Source: Bauldia sp.
Lineage (GTDB): Bacteria > Pseudomonadota > Alphaproteobacteria > Rhizobiales > Kaistiaceae
Reading direction: 5' to 3'
Assembly (NCBI GenBank): GCA_026126025.1
Contig: JAHCJZ010000006.1
Location: 161,575 to 225,574 of the forward strand
DNA length: 64,000 bases
In this document: in pieces, positions 1 to 9,517 of the stretch
Layout: every line of letters begins with the position of its first letter
Numbering within the stretch: position 1 is the first letter of the stretch
Program-made: the position numbers and the translations under genes
Notes under the pieces: model-generated
Databases searched by the model: none
The model's input: only the letters and a program-made list of their open reading frames with translations
What the model was told of the DNA's origin: nothing

Positions 1-772
1 AATAGCGGACGAATCCCATCGCATCGACCTTGGACAGCAGCGCCGACATCGTCACCACCGCGCAGGCGCCGACGATCCCCATTGCGAGGCTGACGAAGGG
101 GAGGGTGGCCCAGCCTGCCCACACCAGCGCGCCATTCGCCAGCGCCCACAGCCCGAGCAGGATGCCGGCGCGGCCGCTCCGCGCGATCACCGCCGACGCC
201 AGGCTGAAGATCCACGGCGCGAAGGCGTAGCCGATGTAGAAATAGACGAAGCGCGCGGCGAACTCGTCGATCACCATCCAGCCGGTGTGGACCGGCAGGA
301 TCTCGAGCGCGGCCAGCACCGGCAGCACGAGCCACATCGGGACCGTCTTGAGAAGCTTCGTGATCACGAAGAAGATCGGCAGGATGTAGATGAACCACAG
401 CGCGCCGAACGGGTCGATGAAGGAGAGGAGATAAAGCTCGCCGACATGGCCCCAGCCGCCTTCCGACGCCATGCCCGGCGCCTTGAAGGCGAACTCGATC
501 GTCAGCCACAGGATGTAGAAATAGGCGAAGTGAACGACCTTCCGGTCGAGATAGGTCTTCCAGTCGCGGTCGATGACGCGGGCGAGGAAGAGGCCGGCGA
601 TGACAAAGAAGTCCGGCATGCGGAAGGGGCGGGCGAACTCCACGACATGGTTGAGCCAGCCGACCTCGCCGGCCGCCTCCTGGACGCCGCCGACCGAGTG
701 CATCATCACGATGAGGATGATGCAGATGCCCTTACCGTAGTCGACCCAGTCGACGCGACCGCTCTTCGTCAT
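1..772 (-). CDS. Acyltransferase-3 family membrane protein (3' end beyond window)
   Basis: The reading frame opens with ATG at 772 and runs off the left edge without a stop, giving 257 residues. It looks like an integral membrane acyltransferase of the OafA/OpgC/NodX type (PF01757), which moves acyl groups onto surface glycans or small molecules. The N-terminus has the family signature DYGKG (residues 11-15) followed by a hydrophobic helix with a conserved His at residue 25, then RPFRMPDFF (49-57) at the start of the second helix. At least seven hydrophobic segments are visible. A GGAG lies about 9 bases before the start. It diverges from the desaturase gene. The substrate cannot be told from the sequence. 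Confidence 0.8.
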   Translation of the reverse strand, partial: MTKSGRVDWVDYGKGICIILIVMMHSVGGVQEAAGEVGWLNHVVEFARPFRMPDFFVIAGLFLARVIDRDWKTYLDRKVVHFAYFYILWLTIEFAFKAPGMASEGGWGHVGELYLLSFIDPFGALWFIYILPIFFVITKLLKTVPMWLVLPVLAALEILPVHTGWMVIDEFAARFVYFYIGYAFAPWIFSLASAVIARSGRAGILLGLWALANGALVWAGWATLPFVSLAMGIVGACAVVTMSALLSKVDAMGFVRY

Positions 773-939
773 GGCCACCACTCCGCTGCAAGCCGGAATG
801 ATAGGCCTTCGCTTCTCCTTTGAGCCGAATTCCGCGGAGTAACCTTAAGGTCGGGCCTGCCCGCGACGCTGTTGCCCTTGACGCGCCGCAGTCACGCCCC
901 AAACTCTGCCCCAAACGCGGCAGGGGATTTGGGATCCGA

Positions 940-2109
940 ATGGCAGCCACGCGAATGCCCGGCGACGCCGAGGGGTTGGACGACATCGTCTATCCGTCGG
1001 CGCTTCCATTCATCCTGATCCATGTCGCCGGCCTCGGCGCGATCTTCACCGGCGTCTCATGGTCCGCCGTGGCGCTCTGCATCGGGCTCTATGTGCTGCG
1101 CATCTTCGCGATCGGCGCCGGCTATCACCGCTATTTCTCGCACCGCGCCTATGCGACGAGCCGGTGGTTCCAGTTCGCGCTGGCCTTCCTGGCGCAGACC
1201 AGCGCGCAGAAGAGCGTCCTGTGGTGGGCGTCGAAGCACCGCCACCATCACCTTCATTCCGACACCGTCGAGGACGTTCACTCGCCCCGGCACAAGGGCT
1301 TCTGGTACTCGCATTTCGGCTGGCTCTTCACCGAGCGGCACCGCACGGTCGAGCTGGTCAAGGTCGACGACCTCGCCCGCTATCCGGAGCTGCGCTGGCT
1401 CAACGATTATGAGCTCGTCCCGGCGCTCCTCCTCGCCGTGATCTGCTTCCTCGCCGCCGGCTGGCAGGGGCTCATCGTCGGCTTCGTGTGGAGCACGATC
1501 TTCGTCTATCACGCCACCTTCGCCATCAATTCGGTGGCGCATGTGTTCGGCCGCAAGCGCTATGTCACCGGCGACGATTCGCGGAACAACTGGGTGCTCG
1601 CCTTCTTCACGATGGGCGAGGGCTGGCACAACAACCACCATGCCTTCCAGTCGAGCGTGCGCCAGGGTTTCCGCTGGTGGGAGATCGACCCGACCTACTA
1701 CATCCTCCGCGGCCTCCAGGCGCTCGGACTGGTGTGGGACCTCAAGAAGCCGCCCGAGGCGGTGCTCCGCAACGAGCAGAAGCTCGGCTCGCGCACCATC
1801 GAGCGCGCCGCCGCCGAGGTCGCGGCGACCTTCGACATCGAGCACCTCATCCGCGGCGTGAAGCATGCGCTGGAGCAGGCGCCCAACAACCTCGCCGAGG
1901 CCCGCCGGGTGTTGACCGCCGCGCGCGACCGGGCGGTCGACTTCTTGGCGACGGTCCATCTGCCGCCACTGCCGACGCGCGCCGACATCCACAGCCGCGC
2001 CGTCGCCATCCTCGCCCGCACGAAGTCGCTCGACGCCATCGTCGATCGCGCCCATCGCATGGTGCTGGAGAAGGTTTGGGCCAAGGTACCGGCGGTGGCG
2101 GCGACCTGA
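940..2109 (+). CDS. Acyl-CoA/acyl-lipid delta-9-type fatty acid desaturase
   Basis: This 389-residue membrane di-iron enzyme should introduce a cis double bond into saturated acyl chains. All three histidine boxes of the stearoyl-CoA desaturase class are present: HRYFSH (63-68), HRHHH (100-104) and EGWHNNHH (227-234), with hydrophobic pairs around residues 22-60, 76-95 and 160-200. The C-terminal 90 residues after the last box are soluble and less conserved. The frame stays open upstream to 820, but the segment 820-939 reads as low-quality basic sequence. The ATG at 940, 12 bases after a GGGG, gives the family's normal N-terminus; ATG 955 is an alternative. It diverges from the acyltransferase gene, so a role in lipid or surface adaptation is plausible but inferred. 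Confidence 0.88.
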   Translation: MAATRMPGDAEGLDDIVYPSALPFILIHVAGLGAIFTGVSWSAVALCIGLYVLRIFAIGAGYHRYFSHRAYATSRWFQFALAFLAQTSAQKSVLWWASKHRHHHLHSDTVEDVHSPRHKGFWYSHFGWLFTERHRTVELVKVDDLARYPELRWLNDYELVPALLLAVICFLAAGWQGLIVGFVWSTIFVYHATFAINSVAHVFGRKRYVTGDDSRNNWVLAFFTMGEGWHNNHHAFQSSVRQGFRWWEIDPTYYILRGLQALGLVWDLKKPPEAVLRNEQKLGSRTIERAAAEVAATFDIEHLIRGVKHALEQAPNNLAEARRVLTAARDRAVDFLATVHLPPLPTRADIHSRAVAILARTKSLDAIVDRAHRMVLEKVWAKVPAVAAT

Positions 2110-2157
2110 TAGGGTCGCATCGAGCTGATCTCAGCGGCATTGGCAGAGGGGGCGCCG

Positions 2158-3756
2158 ATGGCCGAGGAACCGACCAAGGCTGTACGCGGCACCGGGCGGA
2201 TCGCCGTCCTCGTCGTCCACGGCATGGGCAACCAGCGTCCGGCGGCGACGACGCGCGAGTTCGTGCGCGCGGCGTGGACGATGGACGCCACCATCTCCGA
2301 CGATCCGGAGAAGGTCTGGGTGGTGCCGGACCGCGACGAGACCGATCTCGACCTCCCGGTCTTCACCACCAAGGGCATCGCCGACCAGGACAATCGGCGC
2401 GTCGATTTCTACGAATTCTACTGGGCGCATGTGATGGCCGAGACCCGGTGGGTCTCGATCTTCCTGTGGCTGTTCGAGCTGCTGCGGAAGGGGCCGGGCG
2501 GCGCGCGCTGGGACATCAAGGTCGCCTGGTTCATCGCCGCGCCGCTCTTCGTCGCGGTCGTCCTCGGCGCGGTGCTGGTGCTCAGCCAGCTCGCGGCGTG
2601 GATCGGCGGGCGGTTCGCGCTGGACAATGCCGCCGCCGCGATCGCCGTCCCATGGGTATTGGCAGCGGTGGTGATGTTCGTCGCGGGCGGCCGCTACGGG
2701 ATCGCCTGCCTCGGCTTCGTCGCCGCCCTCGTCGTCGCCGGCGCCCTGCTCGCCAACAACGGGTCGCTCGAGGCCGACGCGATCCTCTTCCGCATCGGCG
2801 ACTGGGAGAGCCTCATCGTGGCGCTCGGGCTCATCGCGCTCTACGTCGCGGCCAACGCGGTCTTCCTTGAGACGGTGCTGGGCGATGCGGCGCGCTACTA
2901 TCGCGACGCGCCCGCCAATATCGCGGTGCGCCGCCAGGCGCGGCGTCTCGGCGTGCGCACGCTCGAACGGCTCCATGGCGACGGGCGCTACGACCGCGTC
3001 ATCGTCGTCGCCCACAGCCTCGGCAGCGTCATCGCCTATGACGTGCTGCGCGCCTATTGGGCGCGGTTCTCTCGGGCGGTCGGCGACATCGTGCCGAGCG
3101 CGGAGTTCGCTGAGCAGGACGATGTCGGTACAGCCATCGGCGCCGGAAAGCCGATCCCGATGGACGAGGAGGCGCGGACCGAATGGCGTGCCCGCGCACG
3201 GCGCCTCGCGCCGTGGCTGAGCGCGATCGCAGCGACGGCACCGGTCGCGCCGCCGCCGGCGGAGACGCCGTTCGGAGGACGGCGCGCCCCGCCGTCGTGG
3301 CTGGTGACCGACTTCATCACCTGCGGCAGCCCGCTGACCCATGCCGCCTATCTCGGCATCGACGCGACGACGGCAGGGAAGCGCCGCGAACGCTTCCGCC
3401 GCAAGCGGCTCGACCGGGAGCTGCCGCAGAACCCGGCATGGCGCGAGGACGATTCCGGCACGATGAGCTTCATCGATGCCGAGAAGGAGACGCGGCGCCT
3501 TCATCACGCCGGCCTTTTCGGCGCGACGCGCTGGACCAACCTCTATTTCAAGAGCCGGCTCCTCGTCGGCGACCCGATCGGCGGGCCGCTCGCGCACGCT
3601 TTCGGGGAAGGGGTGCTGGACGTCCCGGTCACCATCAACGGCAAGCTGCCGCCATTCTCGCATAGCAAATACTGGGATCTCCACCGCCATCCGGACGGCG
3701 AGCACCTCAAGGCCTTCCGCCACGCGCTCGACCTGCGCGACCGCGATACGCTGTAG
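2158..3756 (+). CDS. Membrane-anchored alpha/beta-hydrolase-like protein
   Basis: The 532-residue product starts with a lipase-like strand and oxyanion motif VVHGMGNQ near residue 20. It then has three or four hydrophobic segments between about residues 120 and 240, followed by the nucleophile elbow AHSLGS with Ser at about 287. A second conserved block, TCGSPLTHA, lies near residue 390. This split layout (N-terminal hydrolase strand, membrane insert, then catalytic core) resembles uncharacterised serine esterase or lipase proteins of proteobacteria. ATG 2158 is preceded by GAGGGGG at good spacing; a TTG at 2140 in the same frame is less likely. It lies 48 bases after the desaturase gene on the same strand, so lipid turnover is a reasonable guess only. 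Confidence 0.72.
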   Translation: MAEEPTKAVRGTGRIAVLVVHGMGNQRPAATTREFVRAAWTMDATISDDPEKVWVVPDRDETDLDLPVFTTKGIADQDNRRVDFYEFYWAHVMAETRWVSIFLWLFELLRKGPGGARWDIKVAWFIAAPLFVAVVLGAVLVLSQLAAWIGGRFALDNAAAAIAVPWVLAAVVMFVAGGRYGIACLGFVAALVVAGALLANNGSLEADAILFRIGDWESLIVALGLIALYVAANAVFLETVLGDAARYYRDAPANIAVRRQARRLGVRTLERLHGDGRYDRVIVVAHSLGSVIAYDVLRAYWARFSRAVGDIVPSAEFAEQDDVGTAIGAGKPIPMDEEARTEWRARARRLAPWLSAIAATAPVAPPPAETPFGGRRAPPSWLVTDFITCGSPLTHAAYLGIDATTAGKRRERFRRKRLDRELPQNPAWREDDSGTMSFIDAEKETRRLHHAGLFGATRWTNLYFKSRLLVGDPIGGPLAHAFGEGVLDVPVTINGKLPPFSHSKYWDLHRHPDGEHLKAFRHALDLRDRDTL

Positions 3757-3775
3757 AACTCGGGCACCGTTGTTC

Positions 3776-3976
3776 AACCCTCCCAGCGAAGTCGGATGTT
3801 TCCGACTTCGCCATCATAAGTGCCCAACACGGGTAAACCCGTGTTGGGTGGGAGGGTCGAAACCGCGCAGCGGTTTCGGGGAGGGGTGCAGCGGCAAAGT
3901 CTGCTCCCTACCGAAGCTCAGCACCCCCTCCCGAACCGGCTGCGCCGGTTCGACCTCCCCGAAGGGGGAGGTTGAA
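3776..3976. repeat. Intergenic palindromic repeat, family A copy 1, with two strong hairpins
   Basis: The gap between the convergent genes ending at 3756 and 4019 is filled with inverted repeats. There are 11-bp perfect stems at 3786-3796/3801-3811 and at 3823-3833/3838-3848. These are followed by the family A unit: gggagggtcgaaaccgc, its palindromic centre, and an inverted half ending in gggggaggttgaa. Copies lie near 20.2, 36.2 and 43.7 kb. The hairpins may end transcription of both flanking genes. Confidence 0.85.
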
Positions 3977-4018
3977 AAAGGGATGTGGTTCCGACGGGGC
4001 GCCCGAGGCTGACTACCG

Positions 4019-7000
4019 TCAGTCGCCGATGGGGGCGGCGAGCTGGGCGCGGACGGACCAGGCGGAGAAGCCGGGGCTGAAAAGGCCCTCATAGCCGCCC
4101 ACCAGATCGAGGCGAAGGCCGTGGCGGGCGACAAGGCTGATACCGGCCTCGACCCGCCCGGTGATGCCGTTTCGCACCGGGTCGCTATGGGCGAAGGTCC
4201 AGATGCCCTCCAGGCGCAGCGTCGGCTCGATCACCCGGCCTTCGTCGGTGAGATGGCGGTAGCCGATCTCCGGCCCGAAGGCGACCTGGCCGAAGGAGAC
4301 GGTCTGCGCCGGGATCAGGATGCCGTTGCTGTCGACATAGGCGTTCTGGGTCTCGGAATAGTAGAGCGCCTCGGCGGCCGGCCGGAACTGCCAGTTGCCG
4401 CGGTCGGCATGGCCGGCGAAGCGGATCGTCGCCAGCCAGCGCTGGGTCGAGAAGTAGTCGATATAGGTCATGAACGGGCTGATCGCGTTCTGCGAGCGGC
4501 CCCACAGCACCTTGCCGTCGACGAAGAGGTTGTCGTCGAGGCGGAACGCGAAGTACGGGCCGATCATCCAGCCGCGGCCGGACACCGCATAGGCAGGCGT
4601 CAGCGAGGTTTCCGCTGCGAAATCCGCTTCCACCATCATGCCGAGGATGATGCCAGGCTTGACGCGGTAGTCGACGCCGGCGTGGAACAGCGCGATCTGG
4701 CCCAGCGCCGGCGCGGAGCGATAGCGCGAGAAGATCACCTCGACCCAGGCCGCCCAGTCGCCGTCGGCGGTGGTCTGGCTGCCCTCGGCCTGGATGTGGA
4801 TGTCGGCGTCGACCAGGGCGGCGAACTGGAAGAAGTTGAGCGCGCCAAGGCTCTCCTCGTCCTGCTCGCAGTCCTGCAGGAGGACGTTGATCGGGTCGTT
4901 GGTGGTGTCGGTCGGGCAGAAGCGGTTCATGAAATGACCGGCCGAGGGCCCTGACTGCGACACCACGACCGCCCGATTCGACAGGAAGTTCCGGATGATC
5001 GTCTGGGTGTGGGTCACCACCTCCTGGTAGGTGAAGACGCAGGTGATCGCCTCGCCGACATCGAGGTCGATGGCGACGCTGCCCGAAGCGAAGGTGACCA
5101 CCGTGCCGCTGTCGGAATCGCCGCTGCAGGCGATGGCGATGAGGACGAACGGGGTCGGGTCGCTGGCGGTGACGGTGTAGGTGCCGGCGGCCAGCGACGT
5201 GAAGGCTTCCGACCCGGTGGCGGCGATGGTGGCGATCGAGAAGCCGCCGAGCGTGCCGGTGTAGCCGAAGGTGCCGTCGCCGCCGGTGGTCTCGGCGATG
5301 ATCGTGATGTCGCCGGTGGTGGTGGGGCCGACGATGGTGAGCGTTGCCGTCGCGGGCGCGGCGGTAACGGACTGCGCGCAGCCCGCCAACGTTATCATGT
5401 TGGGGGAGGACATGCTGACGGCGATGCAGCAGCTCGGGCTGGCCGCGGCGGCGAGCACGGGACAGCAGCCCGGCGACGGCGTCGCTGCCAGCGGCGCCGC
5501 ATGCACGACCAGCGGCGGCGCGCCGACGCAGGCGGTGAGCGGACTGGTGACGTTGACATAGGGCCCGGGCGCCGCGTCGTCGGGGAGGTCGATGGTGATC
5601 GAGAAGACGCAGGTGCCGCCCGCGGCGATCGAGGCGCCTTCAAGCTGGAGGACGCTGCCGGAATAGGTCAGCTGGCCGTCGCAGACCATCGCCGGCGCGC
5701 CGCTCACCACCGAGCCGGCGGGCAGGAAGGAGAGGTCGTCGGTGAAGGCGATGTCCCACATGTCGAAGGTCGGGACCGGATTGGTGATCGTGAACTCCAG
5801 CGTCACCGTGGCGCCCCGCTCGACCGGGCTCTCGGAGAAGGCTTTGGTGAAGCCGACCGCGACCTCGCCGAAGACCTCGATCGTGTCGGTTGCAGGGGGC
5901 CCGTTTGCGGGAATGCAGCTCGGCGCGGCGCTGGGGGCGATGCGCGTCACCAGCTCCATCAGACAGGCGGTGATCTCGGTGGTGGTGTTGGTGTGAACGC
6001 CCGACGGCGCGTTGCCCGGGATGGCGACCGTTATCGTGATGGTGCAGCTCTCGGCTTCCTCCAGCTCGAAGTCGGAGAAGGTGACGAGGCTGGTGCCGCT
6101 GACCGTGGCGCCGCAATTGTTCACGTCCGTCGACACGAGGGTCGTGCCGGGGAGGAAATCGAGATCGTCCGAAAAGGAGATGCTGGCAAGGCCTGCATCG
6201 CCGTTCGGATTGGCGACGATGAAGGTGATCTGCGCGGTGGTGCCGGCGCTGGCGGTGCCGTCGGTGAAGAACTTGGTCAGCACCGGCCCGAGGGCTGTGA
6301 TCGTGAGATAGTCGGTGGCCGGATCGACCTCCAGCGGGCCGCAGCCGGAGCCCTCGCCGCACTCCATTGCGTTCCACTCGCCGGTCAGCTCGCTGGTGGT
6401 GTTGAGATGGCTGCCGGGAGGCGCGTCGGCCGGCACCTGCAGCGTCACCGTCCAGGTGCAGCTCGTGGCGGCGCCGATCGTGAAGCCGGAGAGCGACAGC
6501 GTGGATGTGCCGGTGAGGTCGCCGGAATCCGCGCAGTCGGCCGAGACCGGCGTATCGATGGCGACGAGGCCGGTCACCACATTGTCGAGGACGTCGGTGA
6601 AGGTCAGGTCGTCGATGAAGAACACGGTATCGGTGTTCTCGATGGTGATCTCGAGCGTGACGGTCCCGCCGGCCAACACCGGATCGTCGGTGAATTCCTT
6701 GGTGAAGATGACCTCGCCGACAGAGCGGAAGGTCAGCGTGTCGGACGCCTTCTCGCCCTCGATGGTCGCGATGCAATTGTCGTCGCCGTCGAATTCGATG
6801 CACGCCACGGGCGCGGTGGTGATGTTTTCGTAGTCGTCGGGTATCGCGTCGGCCGGGATGAGCACTTCGTAATAGATGCCGCAGGTCCAGCCGGCGTCGA
6901 GATAGATGCTGTCCACTTCGATGAGCGTGGCGCCCGGGGTCGTGGTGAAGACTTCGAGGCCCGAGCAGCCGAATGTCGTCGGCGCGCCGATGATCGCAAG

Positions 7001-7681
7001 GCCCGAGAGCACGGTCGAGAGGTCGTCAGTGAAGCTGACGGATTCGAGCGTTGCGTCGGGATTGGGATTGTGGATCGTGAAGGAGAGCGAGACCGTCGAT
7101 CCCGCTATGGTCGTGATCGGGTCGTCGCCGAACTCCTTGTTCAGCACGGCCGGCAGGATCTCCGCCACCGTCAGGTCCGCCGTGGCAGGCAGCCCGATGT
7201 GGTTCGTCCCGTCCACGGTGTAGGTGATGTCGCTTGTGGTGTTGGTGACCGTGCCCGGCGTGAAGTCGAACGGCACCTGGACGAGATAGAAGAAGCTGCA
7301 CGATGCGCCGGCGGCGAGGGTTGCGCCGCTGACGGTGATCTTATTGCCCGTCAGGCTCTGGCCGCAGAGGCTCCCGCCGGAACCCCCTCCACTGACAAGG
7401 CCGATCGCCCCGAAATCGTCCTCGAAAGCAATGTTGGTCGCGGTCTCGTCGAAGAGATTCTCGATTGTGAAGCTCAGGCGGACGTAGCCGCCAGGGTTCG
7501 GCGAGTACGGATCGCCAAAATCGTCGGTGAACGACTTGGTGACGAGAACACCCGGGATCGGCCCGGGATCGTCGGTCGCATACGCGACGCCGGTGCCGGT
7601 CAGGACAAGGCCGAGGACGCATGCGAAAAGCGCGCGCCATCGACGCGCCGCAAGCCGGATACTGCCAGCTGCCCAGTACAT
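4019..7681 (-). CDS. Large surface protein: five DUF11-like repeats plus C-terminal beta-barrel-like domain
   Basis: The 1220-residue product has a signal peptide (residues 1-36, cleavage near AYA). Five immunoglobulin-like repeats of about 130-150 residues follow. Each begins with a variant of (V/L)xTKxFTDD, continues with VxLxFTIxN, and contains an FTDDL motif and a Cys pair. A prealbumin-like beta domain (roughly 800-900) with GTYTVTASD follows. The last 290 residues read as alternating amphipathic strands like an outer-membrane or autotransporter barrel, although the chain ends in PIGD rather than an aromatic residue. The expected location is the cell surface, as adhesin or matrix protein. 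A perfect CtrA box sits 53 bases upstream, suggesting cell-cycle control. The 926-residue open frame on the other strand is its shadow. Function beyond surface display is unknown. Confidence 0.82.
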   Translation of the reverse strand: MYWAAGSIRLAARRWRALFACVLGLVLTGTGVAYATDDPGPIPGVLVTKSFTDDFGDPYSPNPGGYVRLSFTIENLFDETATNIAFEDDFGAIGLVSGGGSGGSLCGQSLTGNKITVSGATLAAGASCSFFYLVQVPFDFTPGTVTNTTSDITYTVDGTNHIGLPATADLTVAEILPAVLNKEFGDDPITTIAGSTVSLSFTIHNPNPDATLESVSFTDDLSTVLSGLAIIGAPTTFGCSGLEVFTTTPGATLIEVDSIYLDAGWTCGIYYEVLIPADAIPDDYENITTAPVACIEFDGDDNCIATIEGEKASDTLTFRSVGEVIFTKEFTDDPVLAGGTVTLEITIENTDTVFFIDDLTFTDVLDNVVTGLVAIDTPVSADCADSGDLTGTSTLSLSGFTIGAATSCTWTVTLQVPADAPPGSHLNTTSELTGEWNAMECGEGSGCGPLEVDPATDYLTITALGPVLTKFFTDGTASAGTTAQITFIVANPNGDAGLASISFSDDLDFLPGTTLVSTDVNNCGATVSGTSLVTFSDFELEEAESCTITITVAIPGNAPSGVHTNTTTEITACLMELVTRIAPSAAPSCIPANGPPATDTIEVFGEVAVGFTKAFSESPVERGATVTLEFTITNPVPTFDMWDIAFTDDLSFLPAGSVVSGAPAMVCDGQLTYSGSVLQLEGASIAAGGTCVFSITIDLPDDAAPGPYVNVTSPLTACVGAPPLVVHAAPLAATPSPGCCPVLAAAASPSCCIAVSMSSPNMITLAGCAQSVTAAPATATLTIVGPTTTGDITIIAETTGGDGTFGYTGTLGGFSIATIAATGSEAFTSLAAGTYTVTASDPTPFVLIAIACSGDSDSGTVVTFASGSVAIDLDVGEAITCVFTYQEVVTHTQTIIRNFLSNRAVVVSQSGPSAGHFMNRFCPTDTTNDPINVLLQDCEQDEESLGALNFFQFAALVDADIHIQAEGSQTTADGDWAAWVEVIFSRYRSAPALGQIALFHAGVDYRVKPGIILGMMVEADFAAETSLTPAYAVSGRGWMIGPYFAFRLDDNLFVDGKVLWGRSQNAISPFMTYIDYFSTQRWLATIRFAGHADRGNWQFRPAAEALYYSETQNAYVDSNGILIPAQTVSFGQVAFGPEIGYRHLTDEGRVIEPTLRLEGIWTFAHSDPVRNGITGRVEAGISLVARHGLRLDLVGGYEGLFSPGFSAWSVRAQLAAPIGD

Positions 7682-7733
7682 TGCCCCCCGGCCCCCGGTC
7701 TCAGCGGTGGAATTCCGGCCCCCTCGGGAAAGG

Positions 7734-7748
7734 TTAATCGGCCGTTAA
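7734..7748. promoter_or_regulatory. CtrA-type binding site (TTAA-N7-TTAA)
   Basis: The sequence ttaatcggccgttaa matches the full CtrA consensus TTAA-N7-TTAA exactly. It lies 53 bases before the start of the large surface-protein gene on the minus strand and 106 bases before the GIN lipoprotein gene on the plus strand. It could serve either, and position favours the surface-protein gene. CtrA is the cell-cycle master regulator of alphaproteobacteria. Confidence 0.6.
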
Positions 7749-7853
7749 TCGCTTGTGCAACCGCAATCTCAACCTGCAGTCGCAGCTGATTCGCGTGCGC
7801 GGCATTTCGGCAACAGCCGTTGCCTGTGCTACGGAGAAGCCGGGAGGAGCGGG

Positions 7854-8891
7854 ATGACCATCCGTCAGCGGATCGCCGCAGTCGCGGGTGCTTTCGTCGT
7901 TGCGGCGGCGCTCGCGGGATGCGGCGGCGGTGAGCCGGTCACCGCGACGCGGAGCTTTGCCGCTGACGCGCTCATCCTCGACCGGTTCATCGGCACGCTG
8001 ACGATCGAGACTGGCGGCGCGGCCGGCTCGATCGAGGTCGAGCTCACGGCGACCGAGGCGCAGGCCGACATCATGCCGATGACCGTCGCGAACGGCACGC
8101 TGACCATCCGGTGGGAGGGCGAGCCCGACCGGCGGCGGCGGTTCTACGAATTCTGGCGCGGGCGCTGGATGGTCGGCCTCGACGATCTCGGATCCTATCC
8201 CCGCCTGACGATCCGGCTGCCGGCCGACATGCCGGTCGAGACACGCGATCTCTTCGCGCGGTTCGACATTGCCGACCGCACCGCGCCGCTTACGATTGGC
8301 CTGAACAGCGGGGTGGGCTCGGTGGGCACGACCGTGTCGACCACCGTCAGCGTCGTCGGCGACGGCACGGTCGAGCTCGCGGAAGTGTCGGAGCGGCTGG
8401 TGGTCTCCATCGCCGGCTCCGGCGATGTCAGCGTCGACGGCGCCGCGGCGGCCGATCTCTCGATCGCGGGCTCCGGCAATATCGACGTCGGCAATGCCGG
8501 CGAGGCGCGGATCGCGATCAGCGGCTCGGGGGATGTCGCGATGGCCGACGTGGCAAGCGTCGCGCTCGAGGTGAACGGTTCGGGCAATGTGCGGCTTGGC
8601 GCGGTCACCGATTTCGTATCGCGGATGGCAGGCTCGGGCGATGTCTCGATCGCGTCGGTGACCGGCCGCTTTTCGGCCTCGGTCGCGGGATCCAGCAACA
8701 TCGTCGTGGCGAGCGGCCGCGGCGCGCCGTTCGAGGTTTCGGTCGCCGGCTCGGGCGACGTGCGCTTCGAAGGCATCGCGGTCGATCCGGAGGTCCGGGT
8801 CTCGGGCTCAGGCGACGTCTTTCTCGGGCGGGTCGAGGGCGACCTCGATTCCAGTACATCCGGATCGGGCACCGTCACGGTTGGCGAATAG
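7854..8891 (+). CDS. Lipoprotein with GIN/DUF2807 beta-solenoid domain
   Basis: The 345-residue protein has a lipoprotein signal with lipobox LAGC (lipidated Cys 23). The body belongs to the head-GIN, putative autotransporter adhesin family (DUF2807). It shows the diagnostic run of short repeats of the form (A/S)GSG(D/N)(V/I) spaced 17-20 residues from about residue 185 to the end. This is a parallel beta-helix expected in the periplasm or at the outer membrane. ATG 7854 follows GGGAGGAGCGGG, a good ribosome site; earlier in-frame starts would bury the signal peptide. The family is best known from Bacteroidetes and its biochemical role is unknown. The next gene begins 12 bases downstream, so the two are probably cotranscribed. 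Confidence 0.8.
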   Translation: MTIRQRIAAVAGAFVVAAALAGCGGGEPVTATRSFAADALILDRFIGTLTIETGGAAGSIEVELTATEAQADIMPMTVANGTLTIRWEGEPDRRRRFYEFWRGRWMVGLDDLGSYPRLTIRLPADMPVETRDLFARFDIADRTAPLTIGLNSGVGSVGTTVSTTVSVVGDGTVELAEVSERLVVSIAGSGDVSVDGAAAADLSIAGSGNIDVGNAGEARIAISGSGDVAMADVASVALEVNGSGNVRLGAVTDFVSRMAGSGDVSIASVTGRFSASVAGSSNIVVASGRGAPFEVSVAGSGDVRFEGIAVDPEVRVSGSGDVFLGRVEGDLDSSTSGSGTVTVGE

Positions 8892-8903
8892 GAGGGAAGA
8901 TCC

Positions 8904-9509
8904 ATGGCACATCGCGTTCTGGTCATCGGGGCGACGGGTCGGACCGGACGCCTCGTCGTCAGCGAGGCGCTTGCCGCCGGGCACAGCGTCACCGCTTTCG
9001 CACGTGATCCGGCGAAGGCGGCCAATCTCGGCTCGGGCGTCGGGGTCACGCTCGGCGACGTGAAGAACGCGGCTTCGGTGGAAGCCGCGGTGATGGGCCA
9101 CGACACGGTGATCCTGACGCTCGCGCCGAACATCGGCGGGCCGGCGGCGCGCGCGGCGATCGCCGGGATGAAGCGGGCCGGCGGGCAGCGCATCATCGCG
9201 CTCTCGGCGCATGGCGTCGGCGACAGCCGCCGCGGGATATATGGCTGGGTGATGAACGTGCCGATGGCGCGGCTGGCGCGGGACAAGGACGACATGGAAT
9301 CGGCGATGGCCGAAAGCGGCCTCGACTGGACCTCGGCGCGACCCGTCGGGCTCAGCAACAAGCCGAAAACCGGACGCCTCCGCGTGACGACGCCCGATGT
9401 TGCTCTCGGCTTCGGCCGTATCGCCCGTGCCGACCTTGCCGCGTGGATGGTTGGCGCGATCGACGACGCGAGCACCTTCGGGAAGGCGCTCTCGCTGTCG
9501 CAAGCCTGA
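8904..9509 (+). CDS. NAD(P)-binding NmrA-like/atypical SDR protein
   Basis: This 201-residue Rossmann-fold protein carries the dinucleotide motif GATGRTG (9-15) close to the N-terminus. It then has the LGDVKN and ALSAHG blocks typical of atypical short-chain dehydrogenases of the NAD(P)H-binding (PF13460) group. Relatives act as quinone or flavin reductases, or as redox sensors without catalysis. There is no YxxxK catalytic pair of classical SDRs. It follows the GIN lipoprotein by 12 bases with an AGGGAAG site, so the two are likely one transcript. The substrate is unknown. Confidence 0.8.
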   Translation: MAHRVLVIGATGRTGRLVVSEALAAGHSVTAFARDPAKAANLGSGVGVTLGDVKNAASVEAAVMGHDTVILTLAPNIGGPAARAAIAGMKRAGGQRIIALSAHGVGDSRRGIYGWVMNVPMARLARDKDDMESAMAESGLDWTSARPVGLSNKPKTGRLRVTTPDVALGFGRIARADLAAWMVGAIDDASTFGKALSLSQA

Positions 9510-9517
9510 GACGGCGG

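Noticed and set aside
287..823. 178-residue open frame on the plus strand at the left edge
   Set aside because: Antisense to the partial acyltransferase gene, which shows real membrane helices and family motifs.
2131..3777. 548-residue open frame on the minus strand
   Set aside because: Shadow of the membrane hydrolase gene, whose HGMGNQ and AHSLGS motifs fix the coding strand.
5009..7789. 926-residue open frame on the plus strand
   Set aside because: It is antisense to the DUF11-repeat surface protein. Its product is a monotonous Gly/Arg/Asp/Ala-rich sequence typical of mirrored high-GC codons, with no domain or ribosome site.
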